Shown: positions 7,907 through 16,049 of the stretch, one piece after another
Layout: every line of letters starts with the position of its first letter
How positions within the stretch are numbered: the first letter of the stretch is position 1
Assembly: GCA_000438015.1 (NCBI GenBank)
Contig: FR901589.1
Coordinates: 18,596 to 63,526 of the forward strand
Direction of reading: 5' to 3'
DNA: 44,931 bases
Source: Coraliomargarita sp. CAG:312
Lineage (GTDB): Bacteria; Verrucomicrobiota; Verrucomicrobiia; Opitutales; Intestinicryptomonadaceae
The notes under the pieces: model-generated
What the model was told of the DNA's origin: nothing
Database searches by the model: none
The model's input: only the letters and a program-made list of their open reading frames with translations
Translations under genes and position numbers: made by a program

Positions 7907-8396
7907 GCCGCATACAGATTCACCCCGCCGCAAGGATAGGACAATTTCAAAACCAGAGGCCGAAGACATTATAGAACGCGGACAATATGCTGTTCTTGCC
8001 CTCCATTCCGTAGACAAATACCCGTATTGCGTTCCAATAAACTACGCTAAAATAGGAAAAATCCTGTATTTTCACTGCGCGGAGGAAGGCAAGAAGCTTG
8101 ATTGCATTAAGTCTAATCAATACGCCATGGTATGTGTTGTTGAAAATTCTCAAGTCGCCGCAGCGGAGTTCTCGACAAACTATTCCAGCGCAATGGCATT
8201 TGGAAAAATAAAAGTTTGCGAATCGGAAGGAGAACGCATGCTTGCCCTTAGGGCTCTGGTCGATAAGTTTTCTCCCCAATACATTTCCGAAGGGGAAAAA
8301 ATGATTTCCGCAGCAGCAAAGCGCACAAAAATTCTGAGGCTCGACATAGATTCGGTTTCTGGGAAAGCCCGGCGTCCGACAAAAAATTCAAAGTAG
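7896..8396 (+). CDS. NimA-like FMN-binding protein (pyridoxamine-phosphate-oxidase fold)
   Basis: Cytosolic split-barrel flavoprotein of 166 residues. Visible signature: RRKDRTISKPEAEDIIERGQ at the start, PYCVPINYAKIGKILYFHCA and EEGKKLDCIKSNQYAMVCVV in the first half, and FGKIKVCESEGERM later. This arrangement is typical of the pyridoxamine 5-phosphate oxidase-related family that includes nitroimidazole-resistance (NimA) reductases. It overlaps the end of the formyltransferase gene by 11 bases and ends one base before the convergent exporter gene. Its link to the arn-type genes is positional only. Substrate unknown. Confidence 0.82.
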   Translation: MSLKPHTDSPRRKDRTISKPEAEDIIERGQYAVLALHSVDKYPYCVPINYAKIGKILYFHCAEEGKKLDCIKSNQYAMVCVVENSQVAAAEFSTNYSSAMAFGKIKVCESEGERMLALRALVDKFSPQYISEGEKMISAAAKRTKILRLDIDSVSGKARRPTKNSK

Positions 8397-8397
8397 C

Positions 8398-9324
8398 TTA
8401 TGCTTTTTTATTATCTGCATTCTGGCTTTGGAGCGGATTTACCGACGAAGTCACCAAATATACGCCCCCGAAAACCAAAACCGCCGCACAACACTTTTCG
8501 ATAGAAAAGCTGTCCTGTCCCACAGCAACCGCAACCAGCGACGATATAAATGGCTGGACATAATTGTACATTGCCATCGTAGTGGGCCTCATCCGTTTTA
8601 TAGCCATCGCGATGAGAAGATATGTGACGAATGTAGCCCCCGCCACGATATAAATTAGCCCCAATGCCGCCTCTATATTAAATTCTCCAATAAACGCCTT
8701 GGGAGACGACAAAAACGAAGGCGTAAACGGAAGAAAAAATATCGAAGAAAACAAAAACATCCATTTCATCAAGGTAATCGGAGAATGCCTGGAAGTCAGA
8801 GGCTTTGACAAAGAATAGTATATTGCCGTAGAAAGTCCGCTCAACAAGATTACAACATCCCCTCCGAAAGTTCCTGTCGAATTTTGTATATGGTTTGTAG
8901 AAAACACTAGCCACAATGCTCCCGAAGCCCCCAAGAATACGCCAACTCCTTTTCTACGGGTGATTGGATCGCTCATGAACAAGGCTGCTATCACCATGAC
9001 CATAAGGGGAGTCGCCGTGACAATTACCGAAGCGTCGACAGGTGAAGTCATTCCCAAACCGCAAATGAAAAGCCCCTGGTTAAGGGCAATTCCAAACAAG
9101 CCAAAGAACATCATTAGCAAAATGTCCTTTTTATCGACCTTGTCTTCGCGAACAAATATGGAAGCTATCCAAAATATAGCCGTGGCACCCCACATTCTAA
9201 AAAGCGTTAGAACCTCCCCGGAAAGGAAGTTCGTAAGCATATATTTAGATATCGGGATGTATATTCCGAATATGATATTGGCTGCAAATATGCAAAGATG
9301 CCCATGAATGCGTTCTTTTGTCAT
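8398..9324 (-). CDS. EamA/DMT-family transporter
   Basis: Inner-membrane drug/metabolite transporter of 308 residues with ten predicted helices in two EamA repeats of about 140 residues. The first repeat opens with HLCIFAANIIFGIYIPISKY, and LTLFRMWGATAIFW marks its second helix. The second repeat begins near GDVVILLSGLSTAIYYSLSK and ends with GQDSFSIEKCCAAVLVFGGV, the usual last pair of helices. Substrate cannot be inferred. It is transcribed convergently with the flavoprotein gene. A near-perfect sigma-70-type promoter lies just upstream (9340-9367) and would give a leader of only about ten bases. Confidence 0.88.
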   Translation of the reverse strand: MTKERIHGHLCIFAANIIFGIYIPISKYMLTNFLSGEVLTLFRMWGATAIFWIASIFVREDKVDKKDILLMMFFGLFGIALNQGLFICGLGMTSPVDASVIVTATPLMVMVIAALFMSDPITRRKGVGVFLGASGALWLVFSTNHIQNSTGTFGGDVVILLSGLSTAIYYSLSKPLTSRHSPITLMKWMFLFSSIFFLPFTPSFLSSPKAFIGEFNIEAALGLIYIVAGATFVTYLLIAMAIKRMRPTTMAMYNYVQPFISSLVAVAVGQDSFSIEKCCAAVLVFGGVYLVTSSVNPLQSQNADNKKA

Positions 9325-9339
9325 AAAATTTAGCGCGCA

Positions 9340-9367
9340 AGTATCGCCCAGGTTTTAAATCTGTCAA
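9340..9367 (-). promoter_or_regulatory. Sigma-70-like promoter for the EamA transporter gene
   Basis: On the minus strand TTGACA (9362-9367, six of six consensus bases) is followed after 16 bases by GATACT (9340-9345, four of six). Initiation about seven bases further would leave roughly nine bases before the ATG at 9324. Confidence 0.6.
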
Positions 9368-9426
9368 TCGAAGTTTTTGGTTGCAACGCAAAAATGCCGC
9401 TGTAAAAATTTACAAAAAAACAGCCT

Positions 9427-10812
9427 ATGTTAAAGAAATCTATTTGCGTGTATTTCACCATTTTTGCGGCATTGGTATCGGTGTCCGCATTGGCAGCGGA
9501 AACGGGAAAATTTTACGTGTCCTCGTCTTTGGGAAACGATTCAAACAGCGGTTCAATATCATCTCCGCTAAAGACATTCGCAAAAATTCCGCGCGAAAGC
9601 GCCGAAATTTATCTGAAGCGCGGAGACGTGTTTACCGAACCCTTGCACAATATAAAAAACTGCTTAATCGACGCATACGGCGAAGGCCCCAAGCCGATAA
9701 TATGCGGTTTCAAGCACCTTAAGAATAAGGATGCATGGGAAAGCCTAGGCGAAGGTATTTGGCGGCTTGATTTGTCAAAATCGGAAAACTTTGACGGATA
9801 CAACTCTCCAGAAGAATCAAGAAAGGCTATTTTCAATAATATTGGCGCCATCCACGACGCCGCAACAAATACCTTGCACGGACACAAAGTAAAAAAGATG
9901 TCGGAAATGAAGTCTGATTGGGATTTCTTCCAATCGGAAACTTTTTCCAGCAAAGATGTAAGCATGGAAACTTTCCGGTATATTTATGTAAAGCTCCCCC
10001 ACTCCCCCTCCCTAAATGCCGATTTAAATTTCATTCCCTTCCAAATAGGAATACAAAACGCCAAAAACTGTAAAATCCAAAATATAGCAGTTAGGGGATT
10101 CGGCAGGCACGGCATAACCGGCTTGGTAAACAGCACAGTTGAAAATGTCGATATAGACGCGATTGGCGGCAGCGTGCACATAGGATACAAACGCTGGGTG
10201 AGGCTTGGCAACGGAATAGAGTTTTGGGTCTCCGACGGGGCTTCGGGCAATAATTCGACGGTAAAAAATTGCACTATAAGCCGAACATACGACTGCGGAG
10301 CGACAATCCAAGGGATAGGCAAAAAACTCCCCAACCCAAAGTCTATAAAGTTTTTAAACAACAAGTTTTACCATTGCCGCCAGGCATTCGAACACTTTCT
10401 AACAAGCGAAATCCCAGCAGACTATATCGATTGCGAATTTTCCGGCAATATCGCATTTGAAACGGGAAACAACGAATTTTCGTCTCCAGAACCGCGCGAT
10501 ATGAATTTGCTCTCGTACGAAACAACAAATAAATCGATAAAGATATCAGGCAATATATTTTACGGAGGAGGAATTTATTTCGGCGTTGCTTGGTCTAACA
10601 ACATATCAAATAATACATGCTACGTTTTCGAAGACAATTTTTTAGCGTCTTCCTACCAGCCGCAAAAAATACCGCCAATTCCATCGGACGATATAGAAGC
10701 TTATAGGAGGCGTTTTAACGACAGCACCTCAAAAATTGTCGTAATAAAACGCGGCGAAAGAGAAATCCGCGACAAATTGAAATTCAATGTTGAGCTTTGC
10801 AAAAAACCTTAG
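9427..10812 (+). CDS. Secreted right-handed beta-helix (pectate-lyase-like fold) protein
   Basis: A 461-residue protein with a signal peptide (about 1-23, ending VSALAAE). The opening GKFYVSSSLGNDSNSGS then SPLKTFAKI is the standard first segment of right-handed beta-helix proteins of the DUF1565/pectate-lyase type. Later stretches such as QNAKNCKIQNIAVRGFGRHG, NSTVENVDIDAIGG and NSTVKNCTISRTYDCGATIQ show the repeating NxxIxNxxI spacing of parallel beta-helix coils. I see no certain catalytic residues, so it could be a polysaccharide lyase, a hydrolase or a binding protein. It stands alone and points toward metF. Export to the periplasm or surface is inferred from the signal peptide. Confidence 0.78.
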   Translation: MLKKSICVYFTIFAALVSVSALAAETGKFYVSSSLGNDSNSGSISSPLKTFAKIPRESAEIYLKRGDVFTEPLHNIKNCLIDAYGEGPKPIICGFKHLKNKDAWESLGEGIWRLDLSKSENFDGYNSPEESRKAIFNNIGAIHDAATNTLHGHKVKKMSEMKSDWDFFQSETFSSKDVSMETFRYIYVKLPHSPSLNADLNFIPFQIGIQNAKNCKIQNIAVRGFGRHGITGLVNSTVENVDIDAIGGSVHIGYKRWVRLGNGIEFWVSDGASGNNSTVKNCTISRTYDCGATIQGIGKKLPNPKSIKFLNNKFYHCRQAFEHFLTSEIPADYIDCEFSGNIAFETGNNEFSSPEPRDMNLLSYETTNKSIKISGNIFYGGGIYFGVAWSNNISNNTCYVFEDNFLASSYQPQKIPPIPSDDIEAYRRRFNDSTSKIVVIKRGEREIRDKLKFNVELCKKP

Positions 10813-10820
10813 CAAAACGA

Positions 10821-10852
10821 TGCGAAATAAGGCCGCAAAAAGACATTTCGCA
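10821..10852 (+). terminator. Possible terminator between convergent genes
   Basis: The inverted repeat TGCGAAAT / ATTTCGCA with a 16-base loop begins nine bases after the beta-helix gene stop. No immediate U-tract follows (CTTTTT comes about ten bases later), so it is a weak candidate. Confidence 0.3.
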
Positions 10853-10939
10853 GAATACGCGACTCTTTTTACAAATTTTTCTTTACGCGCAAAGAATAGC
10901 GGCAAACTCCAGAGGGAATTTCCAATCAAAATATCCAGC

Positions 10940-11815
10940 TTATTTAGATTTTATCAAGCGGGCTAGTTCCAATGCGGAATCCGCGCGGTTTAAAATATAT
11001 AAATGTATTCCGTCGACTTTTGCGGATTTTAGCTCCTCTATTTGCATGCGCGCCCATTCTAGCCCGACCTTAGCGCCGTCACCATCTGGGGCATTGGCAA
11101 GCCGCTCCAACAGAGCCTGGGGGATGTCGCTTGAACACATAGCCTTAAAATTAGACACCTGCTTGAGGCTTAAAGCAGGGAGAAGCCCGGCTATGATAGG
11201 CTTATTTATGCCTGCACTGCGGCACTTGTCTAAAAATCTAAAGAAATGGGAATTGTCAAAAAACAACTGCGTGACTATAAAATCCGCCCCGGCGTCGATT
11301 TTTTTCTTTAGATATCCAATATCCTCATCCAACGTCTTTGCTTCGGGATGCTTTTCTGGATACCCCGCGCAACCTATTCCAAAATGGGGATATTTTTCCC
11401 GTATAAAGCCTACCAGCTCCGAAGCATGCTTAAATCCGTCCGGATGCGGAACAAAAACCGTTTCGCCTTTTTTAGGGTCTCCGCGCAGCGCCATCACATT
11501 GCAAAAGCCGCTGGAGTCAAACCGCTTCAACATATCCAATATTTCGGATTTGGAATTGCCGAAACATGTCAAATGCGGCATTACCTCAAAATCGAATATT
11601 TCCCGCAATAGCTCCCCGTACTCAACGGTACGTTCGCGCGTGGAGCCGCCCGCCCCGTATGTAATCGAAACATAATCCGGAGATACTCCGCGAAGCCTGT
11701 TTGCCGTGCGCAAAATCTGGCGGGCTCCCTCCTCTGTTTTTGGCGGAAAGAACTCTACCGAAAAAACCGTTTCTTTGTTGGCAAATTTATCGCCTATATT
11801 TCTGCTAAGTTTCAT
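10940..11815 (-). CDS. metF: Methylenetetrahydrofolate reductase
   Basis: Reduces 5,10-methylene-THF to 5-methyl-THF, the methyl donor for methionine synthesis. The 291-residue length matches bacterial MetF. Seen: VEFFPPKTEEG with the catalytic glutamate (Glu21 here), YVSITYGAGGSTRERT, MPHLTCFGNSKSEIL, NVMALRGDPKKG, GCAGYPEKHPEA, DAGADFIVTQLFFDN and IIAGLLPALS, all FAD-barrel landmarks in the right order. The ATG at 11815 is chosen because the conserved region begins shortly after it; the reading frame stays open further upstream but only into alr. It lies 22 bp downstream of alr on the same strand, so an alr-metF operon is likely. Confidence 0.95.
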   Translation of the reverse strand: MKLSRNIGDKFANKETVFSVEFFPPKTEEGARQILRTANRLRGVSPDYVSITYGAGGSTRERTVEYGELLREIFDFEVMPHLTCFGNSKSEILDMLKRFDSSGFCNVMALRGDPKKGETVFVPHPDGFKHASELVGFIREKYPHFGIGCAGYPEKHPEAKTLDEDIGYLKKKIDAGADFIVTQLFFDNSHFFRFLDKCRSAGINKPIIAGLLPALSLKQVSNFKAMCSSDIPQALLERLANAPDGDGAKVGLEWARMQIEELKSAKVDGIHLYILNRADSALELARLIKSK

Positions 11816-11837
11816 ATCGATATAAAACAAAAAAACA

Positions 11838-12908
11838 TTATTTAAGTATTCTGTCAACCCTGCGCGGAATGGCGACCATCGTCTCCCAAGGGATGCGCCG
11901 AGTCCAACGGCTGTAATCGGAAAGAGAAATTTCGCCTCCATCCTGCTCCCCTATAAAAGTCACTTCGTCTCCAACACGCGCATCTGAAACAGCGCCTACG
12001 CCGATTACAGTTTCGTCGAGAGAGACTGCCCCCAATATCGGGCAGCGCTTGCCGCGCACAAGAACATGTGCGCCGTCCATAAACCCCGACGGGACTCCGT
12101 CCGCGTATCCGGCAGCGACAGTGGCTATTTTTATACCTCCGCGTTCTCCTACAGACAATATTCTGGACTTAAACTCCAACACAGGCTCCAAATTGAGGTT
12201 CTCATATCCTCCTTTTTCAAATGGATTTATTCCGTATTGGAGCAATCCCATCCTAACAGCGTTAAAAGGCGGTTCCACCGGCATATATCGCAAGGCTGCG
12301 CTGTTATGTATGTGCAAAAGCATGTCCGGTGTGGCAAACTTTGAAGCAACAGACTTAAAAATATCGAACTGCCTTTGAGTGTAAGCCCTGTCCGTATCCG
12401 CGCTTGAAAGGTGAGAAAACATTCCGGACACCCTTATGCCGTCAAGCGTTAAAATTCTTTTTATGACATCGTCCGCAGCTTCATGCCAAATTCCGGCTCT
12501 ACCCATTCCTGTATCAAGCTTTATTTGCACGCCGAGAACCTTTCCACGCGACCGCGCCAAATCAGAAAACGCCTTTGCCTCGTTATAGGAAGACACAGCC
12601 GGAGTTGCGCCGTAGTCGAACGCCAGGGCACGCTCTTCTTTTAATATGGGGCTGAGAACTAAAACAGGCTTGTCGGAAACTATCTCGCGAACCCTTGAAG
12701 CTTCGTATAAATTCGCAACAGCAAATATATCCGCCCCGCCGCGAAGAAAACGCATTAGCGCTTGGGGCATGCAATGCCCGTAAGCGTCGGCTTTTACAAC
12801 GCAAATATACTTTACCCCCTTAGGGAGAGTTGATTTTATTTTGCGGACGTTTGATTCCAATCTTGTGAAATCAACCTCTATCCACGATCTCAAAGGCCTT
12901 TTATCCAT
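11838..12908 (-). CDS. alr: Alanine racemase
   Basis: PLP enzyme converting L- to D-alanine for peptidoglycan. The 356 residues begin with RSWIEVDFTRLESNVRKIK and carry the PLP lysine (Lys39) in CVVKADAYGHC. KLDTGMGRAGIW, FSHLSSADTD, HNSAALRYMP, VRMGLLQYGINPF and the C-terminal VAAGYADGVPSGF, where family knowledge places the second catalytic tyrosine, are all present. Two folds are visible: an alpha/beta barrel (about 1-240) and a beta domain. Cytosolic. It is the first gene of an alr-metF pair and is divergent from yraN. A weak promoter candidate lies at 12926-12953. Confidence 0.95.
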   Translation of the reverse strand: MDKRPLRSWIEVDFTRLESNVRKIKSTLPKGVKYICVVKADAYGHCMPQALMRFLRGGADIFAVANLYEASRVREIVSDKPVLVLSPILKEERALAFDYGATPAVSSYNEAKAFSDLARSRGKVLGVQIKLDTGMGRAGIWHEAADDVIKRILTLDGIRVSGMFSHLSSADTDRAYTQRQFDIFKSVASKFATPDMLLHIHNSAALRYMPVEPPFNAVRMGLLQYGINPFEKGGYENLNLEPVLEFKSRILSVGERGGIKIATVAAGYADGVPSGFMDGAHVLVRGKRCPILGAVSLDETVIGVGAVSDARVGDEVTFIGEQDGGEISLSDYSRWTRRIPWETMVAIPRRVDRILK

Positions 12909-12925
12909 TTTTTCCGATAAAACAA

Positions 12926-12953
12926 ATTTTCAACTATACTATAAAAGAGTCAA
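12926..12953 (-). promoter_or_regulatory. Candidate promoter for alr-metF
   Basis: TTGACT (12948-12953, minus strand) and GAAAAT (12926-12931) are separated by 16 bases, each only partly matching sigma-70 consensus. The leader would be about 11 bases. An overlapping TATAGT offers a rival -10 box. Confidence 0.35.
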
Positions 12954-13015
12954 TTTTAAAGACTAAAACGACAAACTTCTTGACGAAAACCAAATCTAAA
13001 AAATATTATTTTGCG

Positions 13016-13438
13016 ATGTTTGAGTTTTTTAGATGCTTATTTTCCTGGTTTCCGTTTTCTAGACGCCGGCATACTTTTGCAGCAATAACGGGAAAAATCG
13101 GAGAAGACGCGGCGGTAAAATTTCTAAAAAAGCAAGCAGGCATGAAAATCGCGCGCAGGAATTTCAGGAACGCCCACACCGAAATAGATATAATTGCCGT
13201 AGACGGAGAAACAATGGTTTTCGTAGAGGTAAAAACCCGAGCCTCAAACGCAATAGTAGATGGATACTACGCCGCAGTTGCGAGAAAAAAACGCGACGCA
13301 GTGCGCAAATGCGCCATGGCATACATGTCAACACTCATTAGCAAACCCAAGACATGGAGGTTTGACGTAGTTGACATCAAACTGGACGATAAATTAAAAA
13401 TCGTTTCCATCAGCCATTTTGAAAACGCATTCTTTTAA
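13016..13438 (+). CDS. yraN: YraN/UPF0102-family predicted endonuclease-fold protein
   Basis: A 140-residue protein. After a hydrophobic, basic N-terminus (MFEFFRCLFSWFPFSRRR) it contains the UPF0102 core: GKIGEDAAVKFLKKQ, then NFRNAHTEIDIIAVDGETMV and FVEVKTR. The Glu/Asp-x(n)-Glu-x-Lys arrangement is that of the restriction-endonuclease-like fold, and family members are thought to act in DNA processing. In many genomes yraN sits beside rnhB or rsmI, but here it stands alone, divergent from alr and convergent with the PPC protein gene (10 bp apart). An in-frame TTG at 12980 would extend it by 12 residues; ATG is preferred. Confidence 0.88.
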   Translation: MFEFFRCLFSWFPFSRRRHTFAAITGKIGEDAAVKFLKKQAGMKIARRNFRNAHTEIDIIAVDGETMVFVEVKTRASNAIVDGYYAAVARKKRDAVRKCAMAYMSTLISKPKTWRFDVVDIKLDDKLKIVSISHFENAFF

Positions 13439-13448
13439 AAATACCGCC

Positions 13449-16049
13449 CTATTGGTCTTCAGATTTTGCCTTGCGGGGAGTTTTAGGAGTCTGCGGAAGC
13501 TCTTTTTTTGTAGAAGAAACCGCATTTTTTTGGGTTTCGGAAGCATTTTTTTCCGTTGCCGCAACGGATTTGCCATCAGGCTTAACGGCTGAAGGCTTTT
13601 TACCCCCTTTCTTTTTTGGCTTCTTATTATTTTCTTTCGGAGGAGGCGGCGGCGGAGGTTCATCGGGAGACTTGTCCGCATTTAGCTGTTTTGCAACAAT
13701 CCTATATTCCCATGACGGCATTGACGCAATCTGGACAAAATCTCTCCCTTTTTTGGCTATAAAGCTCAGAATAAAGCGCCCCATTTCCCCGACTTTGGAT
13801 TTTTCCGGATCGGCATTTATGATTACATACATTCGGTTTCCGGAAACGTAGAACTTTGATACTTTTAAGTTGCCGTTCTCCGATTCTATGTTGCATTTTA
13901 CATTCCACGCAACTTTTCCGTTTAGCCGGCCTATTTTAAAGGTTTTTCCGCCCTCGATGGGGATTTGCAATGTTTTGTCGAGATAGTCCGTTTCAAATTT
14001 TAGAGAATCATAGCGTTTGCCAAAGATCTTCGCCGTATTTACGCATACGTTTTGCTGGGCTGCGGGAACATAATGGCGATAGTAAAAAGCCTGCATCATG
14101 TCTTCGCACGGGATAGAAACGCGCGAAACGTTTTTTCCGCCGATAACCGCATTCCCGACTATTTGTATAGGGAAAATTTTGCGCTGTTCGGACTCAGGAG
14201 CCGTCAGGGTCACACGCGCAGAATCCTTGCCCTTGCCGATAACCCCGCCTGAAAGCGCCCAACCTTGCGGAAGGTTCTTGGCGGAGAGAATTACAGGGGA
14301 ATCAAATCCGTTTTTTCTGAAGAGATGGACGTTAAAAACCGTGGAATCTCCGGGAGCGATATTTATATTTGCCGGAACCGTGCGCAGCTCAAAGTCTTCG
14401 GCTGGCTCCCCTATATAAAGCCTGTACGCGTGCAATTCAGACGCGGTTCCGGATGTGTCGTAAACGCGTATCACATAGCTTCCGGATTTGGGAGATGTAA
14501 ACTCCAACCGCGAATCCGCATGGTGCGTCACCAAACCGTAGCTAAAGTCCTCAACATCGTCCGACTGCGCCAAGACTTTGCCGCCTTCGTCCGATACGGT
14601 AATAAAGGAATCTAGCGGCGACCCAAGCCTGCGCGCAAAAATTTCTATTACGGCTTTTTTGCCTTTTTCCAATTCGAATTTGTACGAATCTACTTGCCCT
14701 TTTTTAACTATCCTGCCGTTTGCGAAATTGGGAATTTTGAGTTCTGCAGGTTTTAGCGAATTTACATCCACCCCATCCAGAGTCCCTCCATTTCTGAGCT
14801 TTTCAGTTTCCGCGGCGGAAACGATTTCATCTACGGATGAAACCATCATAGGCAATCGCATATGCGCTGTGTCTTTCAATGAATTTTCCGCATACTTTGT
14901 AGATATGCCGGCATCTTCCATATTTATTTGGATTGTGCCCGCTTCTAGATTGTACCCGCTCAATTCAAAATTGTCGACACTTCCGGTTTTCCCGCCCAAT
15001 GGGAATATTCCCGTCACGAAAGGAATTTCTCCTATGGTAAGCCTATATACAAAATCCTCCCTGCTCCTGTAAATAGCGTCGTAAATTTCCACGGAATACT
15101 TTCCGTCGGCCGGAACTTCAAAAAGCAGCAAAGAGTCGGGATGGTGGTAAAAATCGTCATTGTACGCCATTTCCTCGCCTTTTGAATTGCGCACAATTAT
15201 GACCGGCTGAAACCAGCCAGGAACGGCGTCGGAAATGTAGGGAATCAATGTTTGAGCCTGCACTGAAAATACTATTTTTTGACCTTTTTTAGCGTCAAAA
15301 GAATATGTGTCCGTATTTGCTTCCGTAATTTGCCCGTTCGCGACAACCGGCAAATCAACATGCGTTTCAGTTTTTTTGGACGGCAATACATAAGACAAAA
15401 CCTGCGTATAAACGTGCAGCCATCTACCCTTGTTTTTTTTGAAAGACGCGCGCTCGCGCGCGACCTCCCTTAAGCTGTCTTCCGCAACTTCCGGCAGAGC
15501 CCCGACCATAAACTTTACAGGGTTGGACAAGCCTTGGGGAGTCAATACCATAATATTGCGTTCGGATACATCCGCAGATTCATCAATGGTTATTTCAACT
15601 TCCACTGTCTCGGCCATGGCGTCTCCAGAAAGGCGCCTTAAAAAGTACGACGCCTCAACTGCGGCAATCGCCTCTACGTTTTCCGGACTTGAACGAATCT
15701 TCTTGCGCAGGAAAGCCTGACCTTCGTTGCCAAGTTTTTGAACCTCCTCTTTTACTTCCGGATGAAGCAGAATATATTCCTTTTCCAGCTTGTTCAGGAG
15801 AGCGGGAACATCGTTTTGCTGGGCTGGTACTGTAATTTCTTTTACTTTGACCGAAACGCCGCCGCCTGTGACAATAACGCGCTCGGCTCCCGTAAAGTTT
15901 CTTCCACCTATAATCGCCTTAAAAGTCGAACCGCGCTGCCCTCCAGCCGGATATACATAAGCGATGTTCGGACTAGTTTGCTGGGCTTCGGCAAAAAAAG
16001 CGGCAAATATTGCAAAACAGCAAAATGTGGTTTTTACTATAAATTTCAT
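13449..16049 (-). CDS. Large secreted protein with IPT/TIG-like and two PPC domains
   Basis: An 866-residue exported protein, signal peptide 1-22 (ends FFAEAQ). An IPT/TIG-like module follows (SPNIAYVYPAGGQRGSTFKA, about 26-75). Two bacterial pre-peptidase C-terminal (PPC) domains come next: about 240-345 (NGQITEANTDTYSFDAKKGQ, then DGKYSVEIYDA) and about 445-560 (NGRIVKKGQVDSYKFELEKG, then SGSYVIRVYD). An Ig-like stretch follows. The last about 70 residues are low complexity, with seven prolines in a row then Lys/Pro/Ser/Thr. There is no visible enzyme domain. Its start overlaps the DUF1501 gene stop by four bases (ATGA), so it is the third gene of a coupled operon. PPC-plus-IPT proteins next to DUF1501/DUF1553 are typical of PVC bacteria; function is unknown. 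Confidence 0.85.
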   Translation of the reverse strand: MKFIVKTTFCCFAIFAAFFAEAQQTSPNIAYVYPAGGQRGSTFKAIIGGRNFTGAERVIVTGGGVSVKVKEITVPAQQNDVPALLNKLEKEYILLHPEVKEEVQKLGNEGQAFLRKKIRSSPENVEAIAAVEASYFLRRLSGDAMAETVEVEITIDESADVSERNIMVLTPQGLSNPVKFMVGALPEVAEDSLREVARERASFKKNKGRWLHVYTQVLSYVLPSKKTETHVDLPVVANGQITEANTDTYSFDAKKGQKIVFSVQAQTLIPYISDAVPGWFQPVIIVRNSKGEEMAYNDDFYHHPDSLLLFEVPADGKYSVEIYDAIYRSREDFVYRLTIGEIPFVTGIFPLGGKTGSVDNFELSGYNLEAGTIQINMEDAGISTKYAENSLKDTAHMRLPMMVSSVDEIVSAAETEKLRNGGTLDGVDVNSLKPAELKIPNFANGRIVKKGQVDSYKFELEKGKKAVIEIFARRLGSPLDSFITVSDEGGKVLAQSDDVEDFSYGLVTHHADSRLEFTSPKSGSYVIRVYDTSGTASELHAYRLYIGEPAEDFELRTVPANINIAPGDSTVFNVHLFRKNGFDSPVILSAKNLPQGWALSGGVIGKGKDSARVTLTAPESEQRKIFPIQIVGNAVIGGKNVSRVSIPCEDMMQAFYYRHYVPAAQQNVCVNTAKIFGKRYDSLKFETDYLDKTLQIPIEGGKTFKIGRLNGKVAWNVKCNIESENGNLKVSKFYVSGNRMYVIINADPEKSKVGEMGRFILSFIAKKGRDFVQIASMPSWEYRIVAKQLNADKSPDEPPPPPPPKENNKKPKKKGGKKPSAVKPDGKSVAATEKNASETQKNAVSSTKKELPQTPKTPRKAKSEDQ

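Noticed and set aside
10797..11675. A 292-codon plus-strand frame opposite metF
   Set aside because: It overlaps a clear metF gene on the other strand and has no recognisable content.
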